From Sipunculus nudus (lineage: Eukaryota; Annelida; Sipuncula; Golfingiida; Sipunculidae): DNA of 64,000 nucleotides. The stretch covers positions 49,503,519-49,567,518 of the forward strand of contig CM049306.1 in NCBI GenBank assembly GCA_026874595.1, in the 5' to 3' direction. Both the position numbers and the translations under genes were made by a program. Below are positions 13,330 to 27,600 of the stretch, piece by piece. Below the pieces are notes generated by a model that saw only the letters and a list, made by a program, of their open reading frames with translations, was not told where the DNA came from and did no database searches. Every line of letters starts with the position of its first letter. The first letter of the stretch is position 1.

Positions 13330-16300
13330 GCGGAAGTTGATTGTTGTAAGTTGTAGATAGCTTGCTGAATTTGTGTAGAACTGCCTGCTTGTTGGCAGGA
13401 TAGTGATCACCCTCACTGCTAGATCTATGTAAGGACTCTGTTTGAGATCAAGTAGAATGCAGGCTTAAACTAAAACATTGAGGCAACTTTAGAACTGAGA
13501 GTGTTTGAAGAAGGGCTCACACTTGGCCACTTGACCAACTGATCAGCTGCTTGCAGGGTCTCAGACATTACATGAGAAAGTCATTGTTTGAAGCAGGAAG
13601 AGATTGGGAGACTATGACAGTTAATAACAAGGTCTGCAGATAGATCTGGATATGTTTAGGGGTACAGTATTAAAATTTTGCCACATCTTACTGGAGCAGC
13701 TCTGATGTCTTGATTCATTAATTAAATTATTCATTCATAAATTAATTGAGCAGTCATATACTGCTTGGTGTTCAGTAAACTTCAGGCTTATAGCTTGACA
13801 TCAAGTTTGCAGTGTACCATTGAACGTTGGTTTGCCTTATTATATGCCAGTTTTGGCAGTGGAGTGCTAGGCAAGATAGATTTGATATGAGAAACTTGCA
13901 TGTACCTGAAAAACTTTTTTACAAGGTATGCATTAATAATAGGTACCTCAGTCAAGTACCTACAGAATTCCTGATGCTTGTCATTATATATTTATGTAAA
14001 ATAAAGGGCATGTCTTCCTTGTAGGTTTATATTTAGTAAAAGTCTTGTTATTTAAATATCATGTATACCAGGTACTCTTTAACCCCTTTTCCTGCAAAAG
14101 ATATCTTGTTTTATCAGTTCTATCACATTGCTTTCAGAGTTCCCTTACCATTTAAAAAAATAATAATTTTGAAATGTGAAAATGATCAGGGAGTAACTTA
14201 GATCATATGAATTAGTGGAACATGTTTAAAAAGTCAAAACATGTTTTCCTATAATTTTTGAGTTCCTTCACCATGTGTCTTTGTTTCATCATAAAATCAG
14301 ATAAAAAAATACACAGCAGATGTAATTTTAAACATTATTTGATTAATTACCTGTATGACTTGCAGATATTGATTGGTTAATTCCAGGTAAAACTTGCAGA
14401 CATCAAAATCAGAATAATCTATGTGTAGTGTCAGTTAACAGATCAGCATTCTTAGAGGCATCTTCAAACTAAATTCATGATCATCGCATCTTTCACTTAC
14501 ATTCAAGCACTTGTTTCTGCTAGTTACTGAATCATTTGTCAGCTTGTGGTGCGCAAGAATTTAGATTTAAAACCACCTGGTTAAGTGATTTGCATATTTA
14601 CATTTTGCTGCTGTATCATTCTACACATTGATTATTGTCAGTACACATGGAATGTTAGGCATATTGTATCATTTCAACATTGCTATCATTCAACACAAAG
14701 TATATTTCCACACACACTTGCACACACACATATATACAGTAGAACGCCTGTATTACGGTCACCATAGGGACTGGATGAAACTGGCCTTAATACAGGAGTG
14801 GCCGTTATACAGGACTTGACCAGTATAGGGGGGTTAAAATGTAACACGAAACCGGGTTCAAATCTTTATTACAATAAAAAATATAAACATAAATAAAGTG
14901 TATTAGTATAATAACAGTTATCAATAAAGAATAAAATATTTACAATCACGTCAAAATGATTGGGCAGAGTATGCGCAACATTTCATACATGTAACAATGT
15001 TTATTTTGCATTGAATATTATTAATGTATGAGTAAATGGTGCAATGTTTGCCGCACTGTTTTCGTTTGATTGTGTTCACAAGGACATTAAAGAAAGTTTA
15101 AAGATCCACAGTTTGCCTAACATTTTTCTGATGACATAATCATCGGGACCCGCTGGTTGTCATTCGTTAATTAAATGACAAACACCCTGATTAAGATCCA
15201 GCTCGCACGACTGATTCCGAAACATACATGCAGGTGAGAACACATGCCTTACAATTGTGCATACTAATGAGGCTGAGTGGGGGAGTGCGACGCTGGCTAC
15301 GTATTAAACAACTCAGTCACGGTCAAGTGGTTACCTTTATCCAGGCACTCATTAACAGACAGGAATATGTGAGAGCGGACACTTGTGTAATGATATTGAG
15401 GTCAGAAGTGACCGCTCGATTTGTTGAGCTCATGTCACAGAGTCACTGTCCCTGACCGTAATTGAGGCGTTTTCCGGCCTGCAGGACTGAGTGACCTGGC
15501 CGTAATACGGAATAGAGGAGTGACTGTAATTGACAACCAAATGATTATGAAATATAACGGTCGAAAATTCGGGACCGGAAAATCTGACCGTAATAGATGT
15601 ATTGACCGTTATTGAGGCGTGGCCGTTAGCAGGCGTTCTACTGTACTAGTATATTGAAGAGTAAAGCACAGTGCTTTCTTTTGTTGATGGCTTGCTAAGA
15701 AAGGGGTCCAGGTCTGACTAAATTAAAATTTTTCACCTACCTCCTGTTTTTGTCGATTCCGGTCCCCTGAGACAAAGTCCGTTGAGACGAACCCGAAAAT
15801 TGACAGGTTTATCATTGGTCTAGGGTCCCTTATGTTTAGATAGCAATATTTATAATGATTAGAACGGGAGAAGAGACCAAAAGAAAATCAGATTATAGTT
15901 TCACCCAAACACCAAAATATGTCATAATAAGTAAGGATAATATTTTTGTTATGTATAAACAAGTATGAAACATGTTCTGTTTGGACGACTTGGATTAGTG
16001 AGCGCCAGTACCGAGAAACCACTGCATTTGGGGTTTCCTTATATCAAAGCCATTTGTCTGAAGCAAGAGTTGTCTCAAAGGGTCGTCAATTTTCTGTTTC
16101 GTCTCAATGGACTTCCTTTCAGAGGGAGGACACAGTTTTGTCTATAGGTCCTTGGATGTATTTTATTAAGCTGTATCTGTAAGTAGGAGCAATCATCACA
16201 CACACAGTCATCACATAGCCTAATATCTAATGTGATTTTGTGGCTCTAGGTTAGACCATGATAAAGCAGAAACTACATGAAGAGAAAATACCGATGGAAA

Positions 16301-18590
16301 TGAAGAGAGGTGTGTTGACCCTTGGCTTTTTCCCATACAAAATAGTGTAACCTCTCCCTTTGGATTGGATAGCAATGACACATGCAGAAATAGCACTGAC
16401 CAATATTGGACATCTGAAGAAAAGACTACAATTTCAGATTTTTCTCATGTACTGAATTTATTTTAATTCTGTGATCCCTGTAATTATGGGATACCTTTGA
16501 ACAAGATTTTTGTTATTCAAGGTAATTACCACTTTTGCTTCTCAGCGCTATGTAGTATTCAAACATTGAACCATTTAGAAGTTTAAGATATCCGTCTTTT
16601 CGCAGTGAAACGATATGTAGTCTTGTTGGTGATCCACTCGAATGTACAAGAATATACAAAGGAATTATCCAGTTTTAATGCCATTCTCAAACGTTATGTG
16701 TTTCACTAAATGAACACAAGATGGTGCTGATATACAAGAGTGGTTTACCATAATTAATAATGAAGACTTGCTGAAGTACCCCATTCAAACACCAAAATTT
16801 GTCTGAACAGTAATTTTCAGATTTCCTCCAAATTCTTAATTCTTTGTCAGTTTTGTGGGTAAAACTATGTTAAAACATGTCACTGTTCAATGTCATATCA
16901 TCCTGAAGGTACAAAATGCACTACTTCAAAGTAGGGACATAACAGTCTTGACAGCTTGAACTGTTGCATGTTATCATATGCATAGTTTTGAGAGGATGCT
17001 GATCAATTAAAATTTTCTTTGCAAAGCCAAATAAAATTATATCAGATTGTTTCAAATGCCATGGCTTTGGCAATGAGTTTTGGCTTTAGTAATGTGTAAA
17101 AATGACCCATTTTTGTCAGTGCTGTTTTTGCATGTGTCTGGTAGACCCCTTTCCCTCAGTAGCCTTCAGTACTTTGTCTTGTTATCATAGAATATTTTCT
17201 GTTGGTGTCACTGACTGTATTTTTACACCACCAAAGGTTATACTTGTTCACAACATCAGCTGCTGTTATAGAATACACTGCACTTTTCTAGTTCACTTTA
17301 GCAAGTTTTGGGTCATTTTCATAACATACCATACATTACAGGTACAAATGTACAGACATTAACAAAACATTTCCACAATACATTTATTTCAAATTGGAAA
17401 TATCCAGCCCACTCTGAAATAAAAAAACACTGGTTTTAATACTTGTATCTAATGTTTTTTCAATTTTGCACTGATTATATTTTCAACAATTTAAGTTGTC
17501 TTGATGACATGTAAATGTTTTGCAAACTGATTTTGGTTTGGATTCTGTTCTTGTGACCAGTTACCAAACAGTTTTTTGTCTTGAAGGTTATGGTACTTTG
17601 ACAAAAAATTATTTATCTCTCACTAGCTCCAGACTAAATATAACAATGTAGCTCCATTTGATAAGCACATCCAGAATATTAAATGTGATTTTATTAAAGA
17701 TTTTCAAAGCCTCATGAAAGTTGTGTAGTGCACTTACAAAAGTGCTTTATGAGGGAAAATATATACCGGTACATTTATTTTAAATAATTTGTTAATACTA
17801 GCAGAATATTTTCTCATGCTATATGATACTGTGACAGAAATATTGTGCCATTTCAAACACACAGTTGTTCATTGTTTCAGTTGCTTTACAGCTCTGCTGT
17901 ATTGTATTTACAAATACTGAACTAAAGCAGCTGGGTCTTTTTTTTTCTCATTTTTTCAGTCTATCTGGTTGCCCTTCTCTGTATCTACTTGCAGGGCATA
18001 AATCATAATTTGATTCTGGAATATCATTTTATACATCTTTATGATATTTAAATATATATATATATACATGTATATACTATTCATTTGGGGAATCAGATAA
18101 CATCACACAGCCATTAGGGGACAAAGGGTATCATCAGCTGCCTGTTTGACTGATACACATCTGATTAGGTCTGAAACTTAAAGTGAGGCAACTAAAATTG
18201 TTTCCACTAACGTAGCAACCATAAGATCTGGAGTTGGGACACAGGGACCTCGTTATGAGTTTTGTGACAGGTCAGCCTTGTTTCACTGTCCTTGTTTTAT
18301 GAAGACTGCTTGTCTGAGCAGGATGTCGTTACACGCCACATGTGCTTTTATTTTGCTTGTCCCAGAGATGCTGTAGGATCTGTAGCAGTCCGAAGTCTTT
18401 GGGATGGGGAAGGGATGAGGGGAGTTATTGTTTGTGACACTGTGATCTGTAAATGATGCTCACTGGATCCTTTTGTTCATTCCTGGTTGTGGGCTGTTTG
18501 ACCTGGGAAAAAGATAACTCCTCTGGATGGCTATGTCTGTACACAAGTTAAAACAGATATTAGGTGTTTAGGGATTATATATATATATAG

Positions 18591-18623
<33 letters not shown>

Positions 18624-21600
18624 TATTCATTTGTATTTATATATTTACCAGGTATATATATAATCTGAATAAAGCTAATAAATCATGGTATATTAAAAGT
18701 TTACCCTAAGTTATCTTGCCCAACTCTGTTATGTGCTATCTTAGATATAATTTATATTTATGACATCATGTTTTACCTATTTAAAAGTAACATAAATTAT
18801 CAATCTTTTTCCTTTTGACACTGGACACTATAGGCATGGATAACATACATGAGGCTGCAGTATTAATGTCTGTTCAAATGTTTTTATGGACCGTCTTGTT
18901 CATGCAGGTTTTAATTCGGAAATTTTGCTTATTTGTAACCCTCAAGAAGATTAATCAACCACAGTTTTTCAGTTGATATTATCAATTTATTGGATTTAAT
19001 GAAATGCATGAACAGATGCACTGGTTTCTATGTAACAGACGGTTCAGGAGTCAATACATCACACAGATGAACTGATTTCATTTATAGGAAAATAAGCAGG
19101 GAGTCATGCTCTGCTTTACAGGGCTACAAATTAACTTTTTAAAGTACTTGCCCAGGCAAGTAACATCTAGCTTTTATTTGCCTTACCTTAACTTTAACTT
19201 GTCTTGCAAAAATCAGTGATCACAGCAAAAACGCAACAAAAAAAGTTTGTTCCTAATGATTATTTTGCTGCAATAAACATATTCAATGTTTGTTTGTTAG
19301 TAATATTTCTCTTTAGAATTTGCAAATGTAAACATACCAGTAATTTAAGAGGGGTATAACAATATGCTTTTGTTTGTCCAAGAAAGGAAATGGCTTACTT
19401 AAGATTTGTTAAGATTCTGGCATTTGTATAATATAAAGGTTTATTTTGGACCTACTTACTTGTACCTAGTCTGACTGGGCAAGTAGTATCCCATGTTTGG
19501 TTGCCCTAGCACCATTAATATCTGGAACATTTACTTGCCCCAGGCAAGCATTTAGCCCTGGTTTGTGCTGAATATGCATTCCCATGTGTAAGGGCTATGA
19601 TAAAACATTGTCTAACCATACATTATGTGTTAGGATATGTTGATATTATTTTGTTCCTACTTTTTACTCATCCTCATGTATTGTAAATTACAATTACTTC
19701 TACTACTGATAGTACTAGTAGTACTCGTGTAATATGTTAAACCAACTGATGACTTTGTAAAATTCAAATGTATTTGAGTGTGCTAAAGCACACATCCCTT
19801 ACTAAGTTACTAAAGTTAGTTGATTGTTCAGTATTTAAACCATACATCATCACAACTTATTTGGTAATAGTTCATCTAATTATATGAAATAATTTGGAAT
19901 ATAGATTCCTAACCATGATACATTTCTAAATTTCAGAGAGCATTTGACATAATAGACCATAACTGTTTGTCAGTCATGTCATAGATTCTCATTAAAGTGA
20001 ACATGTAGACCAGGTTTTGTTGAATCGAGGTGTGTATACAATTTTGTTGAATCTATGTTTACATAAGGTTTTGTAAAATCAAGGTTCTGCCTAAGGTATA
20101 CTCAGGTATACCTAAGTAATTAACTTAACATTGATAATATCAGTTAAATTGAGCAGAACACAATATATAAATGGATTAGCATGCCACATGTGCAGACTTA
20201 ATGTCTTCTTTATGGTACATCAGTGTTGTTTATAGTCCCAGTGCATCCATGTGTAACCTGCACACATTTACAAGCCAAACACAAAATAAATTATTATACA
20301 TTCAATACCATGTGTCTGTGTATTTTAATATAGCAGAAAACACTCACAAGTACTGATCACTGTCCACACCCAACATGTGGCATTTGTTTGCCCAGCAGCG
20401 CATAAATAAATTGTCAGTTCAGATAAGGCATAGAGAAATCATTTCATTATGGCACACAATATAGAGTTAGGCAAGATTACTTAAGATATAAATATATTTA
20501 TATAATCATATTACAATATGTATTATTGAAATATTAATGTATGTATGCATGTGTATGTATAATTATATATATACACACACATACACACAATTTTTCAGTA
20601 TTAGCAGAAAAAATATTGATCAACAGGGCTCAGAATTGTCAAAATAGTGTGCCAGACAGTGGGGTCCATGAAAGCAGAAAATATACTGTACTCTAAGGAT
20701 TTTACTGGACCTAATTTTTTTTTTCATTGAAAAAGCCTGTTGTCAGTATCACAAAGCTTTCTAAATATTTGACTTTTTTTGTAATCTTTACAGTCACATA
20801 GGGTCTGTCACTTGGGAATTAATTAGATGATATGCTCATTCTTCCTAAGTGAATAATATATTTGTTGGATTCCTGTGAAAATGCAATCTTGAACATACTC
20901 TGTAAAGTGAATACCAGCCAGGCTGGTGCTAATTAAATTATGTCTGACCTTCATTAAAATGCTTGCAAATTCTGGTGGTCCTGAACTAATTTTAAGCCCT
21001 GATAATTGTTAACTATAGCACTAGTAAAATAATTATATTGTTACGAAGACAAATTGCTTAGGGCAAAATACTGGGCTGATCCGGGATTCGAACCCATGTC
21101 ATAGGCACACAAGTCCGCCGTACCCTCAGCTTTGCTAGAAAAGCAAGCTTCACTAGCGAGACAATTTGGTCCGCTTTTGTGTCACCCCATAACACATCCC
21201 CTCTTTAGAGCGTTCTGCTATCAGAAGAAGACTAATTATCCCAGAAGTCACACTTTGGTGAGCTTGTTCCCTGGTCCACAATGTTTACGTTCATCCCAGA
21301 TGAGCACCAATTTTGTTAAGAAGACAAATTGCTCAGGGGAAAATACTAGGCCGATCTGGGATTCGAACCCATGTCAGTGGGGCACAAGTCTGGCGTACCA
21401 ACCACTTGGCTAGAAAAACAGGCTTCACTAGCGAGACAGTTTGGTCCGCTTTTATGTCACCCCACAACTATGTACTTTGTTTTGTGGGTATTGGAAATAG
21501 TGGCTGTATTTAAAGATAAGTACAGAAAGTCTATTTTTAAACTAGAGCTGTTAATCAGATAGGACAGGTGGACGGATAAGTTATGTGACCAAACTTATTT

Positions 21601-24600
21601 AGTTTTGAGATGATCTTGAAGACCTATCTTGACCCATTGTTTCCCCCCCCCCCCCCCCCCCCCCCGCCACACACACACACACACACACACACTAAGAATA
21701 AAAAGCTGTACTTTGAATTAACTATATGCATACCACAGTTACAATAAAATATATATGCATACAACCTTCTTGAAGACCTGTGCTATTTTTGTAATTTTCA
21801 TCTTATCTCCCTGCCCAAGTTTCTACTTCTGTGAATATTTTTTTTGATTACTTTCAGTCATATAATATTGATATCAACATAAATTGTTTACAATATGGCT
21901 AGGAACATTCTGTTTGTGATTATTTTCATCATCATTATTATCTCCCAAGTCGTTTACTGGTTCCATTCTATCTGCTTACATGCTGATAGGTGCTAAACTG
22001 ATTTTGGTTGATTCTGTCTCTTTTTCTTATTTTAATATGTGCATGTGATATTGTTATCAGCTGCATGAGGAAGCATACAGATAATTATTTTGCATGTATT
22101 TATGGTGTTCTGGATAGTACACCAGTAAAGTATTTTGCAGCTGTGTGCCAAGCATCATTTTCATTTTCTGCATGTGATAACTAATTTGTCATACAATCTT
22201 AGAAACTGCATCAGGTAATTAATTGCTTGTTGTTATATAGGTAACTTGGAAATTTATATTAACTTAATTTGGTAACATAAATCATCTACAAATTTACTGT
22301 AAAATGGTGCCAATTCAGCTGTAGGAATGGTGTTTAGGCTAGTCCAGACTTATGTTGGAATAATATTGTTGCAATAAATTGCAGGGCTTCTTTACAACAA
22401 TTTGACTTAAGCCCCACTTAAGAGAGAGAAATGTTTATATAGTATGCTAGCCATTTTCATGATTATAGCATTAAAGTGGTACTTAATCCAATGTTTGCTT
22501 AAGAAAGCATTATTTTGTGATTGAAACAAGTCCAAGGTAAGATTATAATAATATAATAATGAGGCTATTTTACACTAGCTAGTTGTTGAGTCAGAGCATC
22601 TTAATTATGGCCTTAGAAGTTCTGAGTTATACATGTGTGTCATGTCATCAAGTTTGTAAAAAAGCTTTGTACTAGATTAAACTTTGTTTGTCTTGTAGCA
22701 GTTATAAAGCTTTAACTTGTCTTTATGTAAATACTGTTTGTGTCATGCTTTCCTAACTTGCATCATTAGACAGCAATAGGACTACATGCATATCTTGCAT
22801 GTTATGTAGTTCAGCTTTGTACCAAAGTTCATTTAAGTAGGATTTTCATATTTTTGGAAAGGTATTAATTAAAATCAGTGTTTTGTTTTTTGATGGAAAG
22901 TATGTAAACAAACAATATTATTAAATATATGTGTGAATTTTATACAGCTTACATGTATTATGTATAGTTAATGTTAAAGTTATTCTTATTCTCACATTTT
23001 GATTGGACAGAAAGATGTCATATAATTGTTTTGTCATTCTACAACATTCCATAACATCAGCCTCAATTTAATTATTGTATTGGCCAAAACTGAGTTTTAT
23101 GGATATTATGTTTTCAGTCGGATAGGTTACCGGAGAACTCCTCCGTAACCACTGGATCCAATTTTATGAAACTTGGAATTATGATCAGGTCACATGTGAA
23201 TTGCCATGCCCTCATTTACTAGATTTAGGTTGACTTCTGATCTTTCCTCTCTGCAGAGTGTCCATCTGTGTGTCTATTTTCAAACATTAACCCACATATC
23301 TGTGGACTCGTTTGACCAATGGCTGATATGTTGCATGAGTATAGCTCCTGGATAGCTTTATATCATACACAAAACTGGTGGCACCATCTACAACCAGTTT
23401 TGCAAAGAGTCCAAATGTTCATCTGTCTTGAGTTAAACTCGTATCTCTGCCCTGGTTGGACTTTTTCCCCAGAAATTTTGCACATATAGACACGGAAAGG
23501 TTTTGACAGGTGGCATATATATGACAGGTGGCGCCACCTACAATCACATTTATGCTGCAGACATCCATGCTAACATCTCAGGACTGGTTTGATGTCCTAG
23601 CTGGAAATTTTACATGTGTACTAATCTTACATAGATCTTAATCATACTCAAAACTGGTGGCGTCACATGCAACTATTTTTTGCATGATGTCCATCTTTTT
23701 GTCTGTCTAGGATAAAAGGCAATTATCTTGGCATTGGTTTGACTTTTCTGCCTGAAATTTTGCATTTGTATACATATCTTTGATAGAAGTTGAGTTGGAA
23801 GGTGGTGCGACCTGTAAACACGTTTACATGACAGATATCCATGCTAATATCTCAGGACTGGTTTGACGTCTCAAACAGAAATTTTGCATCAGTATAAAAC
23901 TCATATAGCTCTGCAGCTCATACAAAATTTGTGGCCCAACCTACAACTATTTTGCAGGATGTCCATCTGTTCATGTGCCTAGGGTAAAAATCACTCTTAT
24001 CTCAGCAGTGGTTTGACTTACCCACCTGAAATTTTTATGAGTATACATCTTGGACAGATTTCTCGTTCAAATGACAGGTAGGGCGCCACCTACAATCATG
24101 TTTACATGGCAGACATCCATGTTTATATCTCAGGACTGGTTTGACATAATCCTGACCTTTCTTGTCACCTTCCCCACCCTATCAATAATGCAACACTTCT
24201 CACTATATTTTCCCTTACCACTGGATCCATGCCTCACTTCAACCATACCACTGATTTCCTTGGGTACATGTAGTTGCTTGTGGACTATCCATAGTGTAGT
24301 TCTAGAATGGCATTCATTCATGATATGAGACTTGTACTTCATATTTTATATGTCTGAGTAATACTTTGCTTCAATTCAGATAACAAAAAGTCAGGTTATT
24401 TGCAGCATTCTTTAATTTCAGCCTTAATTCATATTGATTATACACATATCTAGAGTCAGACTCTTCTTAAGAGCAATAGAGGTTGAAGGGACTGACAACA
24501 TTTAAACTTCCTTGGTTTGACAACTAACTGTTAAAATTTAAATACTTTTGCAGTCACTTTGCAGCATACATGTGTTATATGTCCTTAATATTTGATCTGT

Positions 24601-27600
24601 ATCTGTCATATTTCTGTTCATGTCATTTAAACAGATAATAAATATTCATGTAAGTATTTTTTTGGTCATTTTGCAGCTGATCCCAATGCCAGCTTAAAGT
24701 ACATCAGCCTGGTTCTGCTGGCAGTACAGAATGCAGCGCTGGTGCTCGTCATGCGGTATGTCCGCACCCGAGGAGGGGACATGTTCATGGCCACGTCGGC
24801 TGTGGTTATGGCTGAACTCTTGAAGTTCAGTTCCTGTTTGTTGGTTATCTTTTACCAAGAGGAATTCAGCCTGCTACGCTGGGCACGCCATCTAAATGAG
24901 AACATTTTCCAACAGCCACTGGATTGTCTTAAAATCTCAGTGCCATCTGTGGTGTACACTCTGCAAAACAATCTGCTCTACGTAGCTGTATCAAATCTGG
25001 AGGCAGCAACCTTTCAGGTGAGCTACACCAGCCCAGAGTTTCTATTTCATGTTAGTCAGTATCTGGGATGTCAGAGCTTTTTGTATGCATGACATAGGTA
25101 AATTTATATCATTGTTTAAAATATAGGATCATAGCACCTTGTTTTGCATGTCTTGTTAGATAAAAACTAGCCTGAGTTTTACAGTGCTACCACATGAACT
25201 AGTCAAAGATATGTCTACTTAAGCCAGTACACGCTGCTCATGCACATTTACACACTGCAGTTGTCCCAGGCCTTCGTCTTTGACGAACTGGTGAAACCAG
25301 GCCAACGAGAGCGGGTGCCACAACTTCAAAATTTTTGCTGGATGCACCATGTGATACCAGACTATCATTGATTGCATGGTATATTCATTGATTAAAATTC
25401 TTCCTTCTGTGCCCAAAAAAAACCCAAAAGGCGACCAGGGACGACTGCTTTTCAGCTGTCTTGCCTGTTTTTGTATAAATTCATGTTTCTGGCTTGCTTG
25501 GTGTACATGTCAAATGAATGAACTGCAGGTTCACTTCCCTGTGAAGAGTGTATGCTTGTTTATCTAAGCTGTTAGTAAGCATGGTACATGCACCTATGTT
25601 GACAAATGGAAAAACCATGCCCCCACTACATGTTATAAGTGTAAATAAACAAAATGGGCAGCCTGTGTACTTTCAGATTGGCATTTCTACTCTTTTTAGC
25701 TCAGCTGACTATAAGTCATCTGAGCTATAGTCGTGGTCCATTGTCCGTCGTCCGTCCGTCCATAGATGTGGCACATTTTGAAACCGTAAGACCTAGGAAT
25801 CCAAAATTCGACATAATGTTAGATGTCTCCAAGATCTCCTTCCAAGATGAAAACTGGGTCTTTGCGACTTCGTTCCTTTGAAAAATTAAGGAAAAACCTC
25901 AGTTTTTTTTTTTTATTTAAAACCTACTTTCACACTTCAGGACTGCCTAATTTCAAAACTACTCATCTGTTTTTCCTCATATTTACCATAAATATTCCCC
26001 TATATAGTTCCTATGTACATGCCAGAAATTATGTCTGTATTATATATAATTTAAAAAAGTTATGGGCCTAAACATAATGCATTTTGTTAAAAAATTAGGA
26101 AAGATATTTGATCACTTAACACAAAACATGGTAAAGCTATGGACTTTTTTTTCCAGTAATATAACTTTAATTAATCAAAATTAAATTGTAAATTCAAAAT
26201 TAGATCAAAATCTTTAAAATTTTTTTAAATATTAACAAAAATAAAAAGTTGGTACCTTAAATTTTGCCCAATTTTGACCATGGCACGTTTTTTTCCTGTA
26301 AGTACTGTGGATTTAATTTTCACAGCATGTTTTTGTTAGCATTTTATCTGTTAACACCAAAAATTTGAAACCAGTTGATCAAAAACTGTAGATTTTATAC
26401 AAGTTTTCAAGCACCATAAAGTAACATATTGTTTACATCAAGCTAGTGTTATGCAGTTTGCAAGAGCTCAGCTCCCCAGCTTCAGCTCTCAGTTCCTAAA
26501 ATTTGGCATGCAATTAGATGTCTCCAAAATCCCCTACCATGCAAAGAATTTGGTCACTAGGACTTAATACCTTCGAGATATTAATGAAAAACTTCATTTT
26601 TCCATTAAAAACCAATTGTTACACTTCAAGACTGTCTAATATCAAAACCACTGATCTGACTTTAATCATATATAATACACATATTTTTCTATACATTCTC
26701 TATGCACATGCCAGAAATGATGTCAGTATTGCCTAATTGTTTTAAGTTATGGGCCCAAACATAATGCACTTCGAAAAAAATCAAGAAATATATTTACTCC
26801 CTTAACAAGAGGATTGCTGAAGCTAGAGATTTTTGTCAGGGATGTAATACTATTTTATCGAGATTCAATTGAGAATCGGAATTCAGGTAAAAATGAAAGT
26901 ATATGAATACCAGTGCAAATACTTTCGAAATGTATTAATGAATACATTCATGAATATATTCTTTGATATTTTTTTAATAATCATTTCAGTTGTATTTTAT
27001 TTTTAAAAATCACAAGATTCTCTTATTATTTGTAATAAAAATTATATTTGGGACAATTTGTAATTATTTTTAATAAATATTTAAACTCTTATATTATATG
27101 TTCTGCTTTTAAGTTATATGGCCAGGTCAAAATCAGTGTGACAGTAGCACTCCATTTGTTAATAAAATAAATGAAATCAGTCCTCTTCCCTGTCTCCAAA
27201 GATACTATCAAAATCATACATAAGCTAAACACCCACAACTCATAATACAGCTTATATTTATTTCCACACAAGACAAGCATGTGTCTAATTTCTAAATCAT
27301 ATTTTTTTATCATATATAACAGCTGAGCGCCGTGACCCATGAGTCCCTTGTTTTATATGAAAGGTTCAAATAATTATCTTTAGTATACATAATTGGATGT
27401 CTGACGTTATGCAGTGGCAATTTTATGAACCTATAAGGTGGAAATTTCACATTAGACTGTTAAAGGGGCCCAATTGTCTATACAGCATGTTAGATAAACA
27501 CTAAAAATACCTTCTTCCCTTTAAAATAAATTTGTAACTGGCAAAATATTACCCTGAAACCATTTGCTTACTCCTGTAAACAAGTGTTAAAAACAGAGCA

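Larger units (their letters stand above)
5424..24676 (+). other. Intron 1 of the SLC35A2-like gene (19.25 kb)
   Basis: Bounded by GTAGTT and TTTTGCAG. It holds no coding sequence I recognise. It carries the inverted-repeat pair at 5916-7044, the nested transposons at 9159-11607, DNA-transposon remnants at 14737, 19119 and 20624, the miniature LTR element at 21039 and family A at 23115. Stretches 7.05-7.75, 7.85-9.15, 11.6-13.1, 13.35-14.7, 15.65-18.5, 18.65-19.1 and 21.7-23.1 kb are AT-rich unique-looking sequence in which I see nothing specific. Confidence 0.85.

Noticed and set aside
21039-21469. A plain tandem SINE dimer
   Set aside because: TG..CA repeat ends, a tRNA-Pro-type PBS and a polypurine tract at the right places fit an LTR element better.
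24050-24342. ORFs on both strands near exon 2
   Set aside because: They fall inside family A repeat sequence and match nothing; the real exon starts at 24677.
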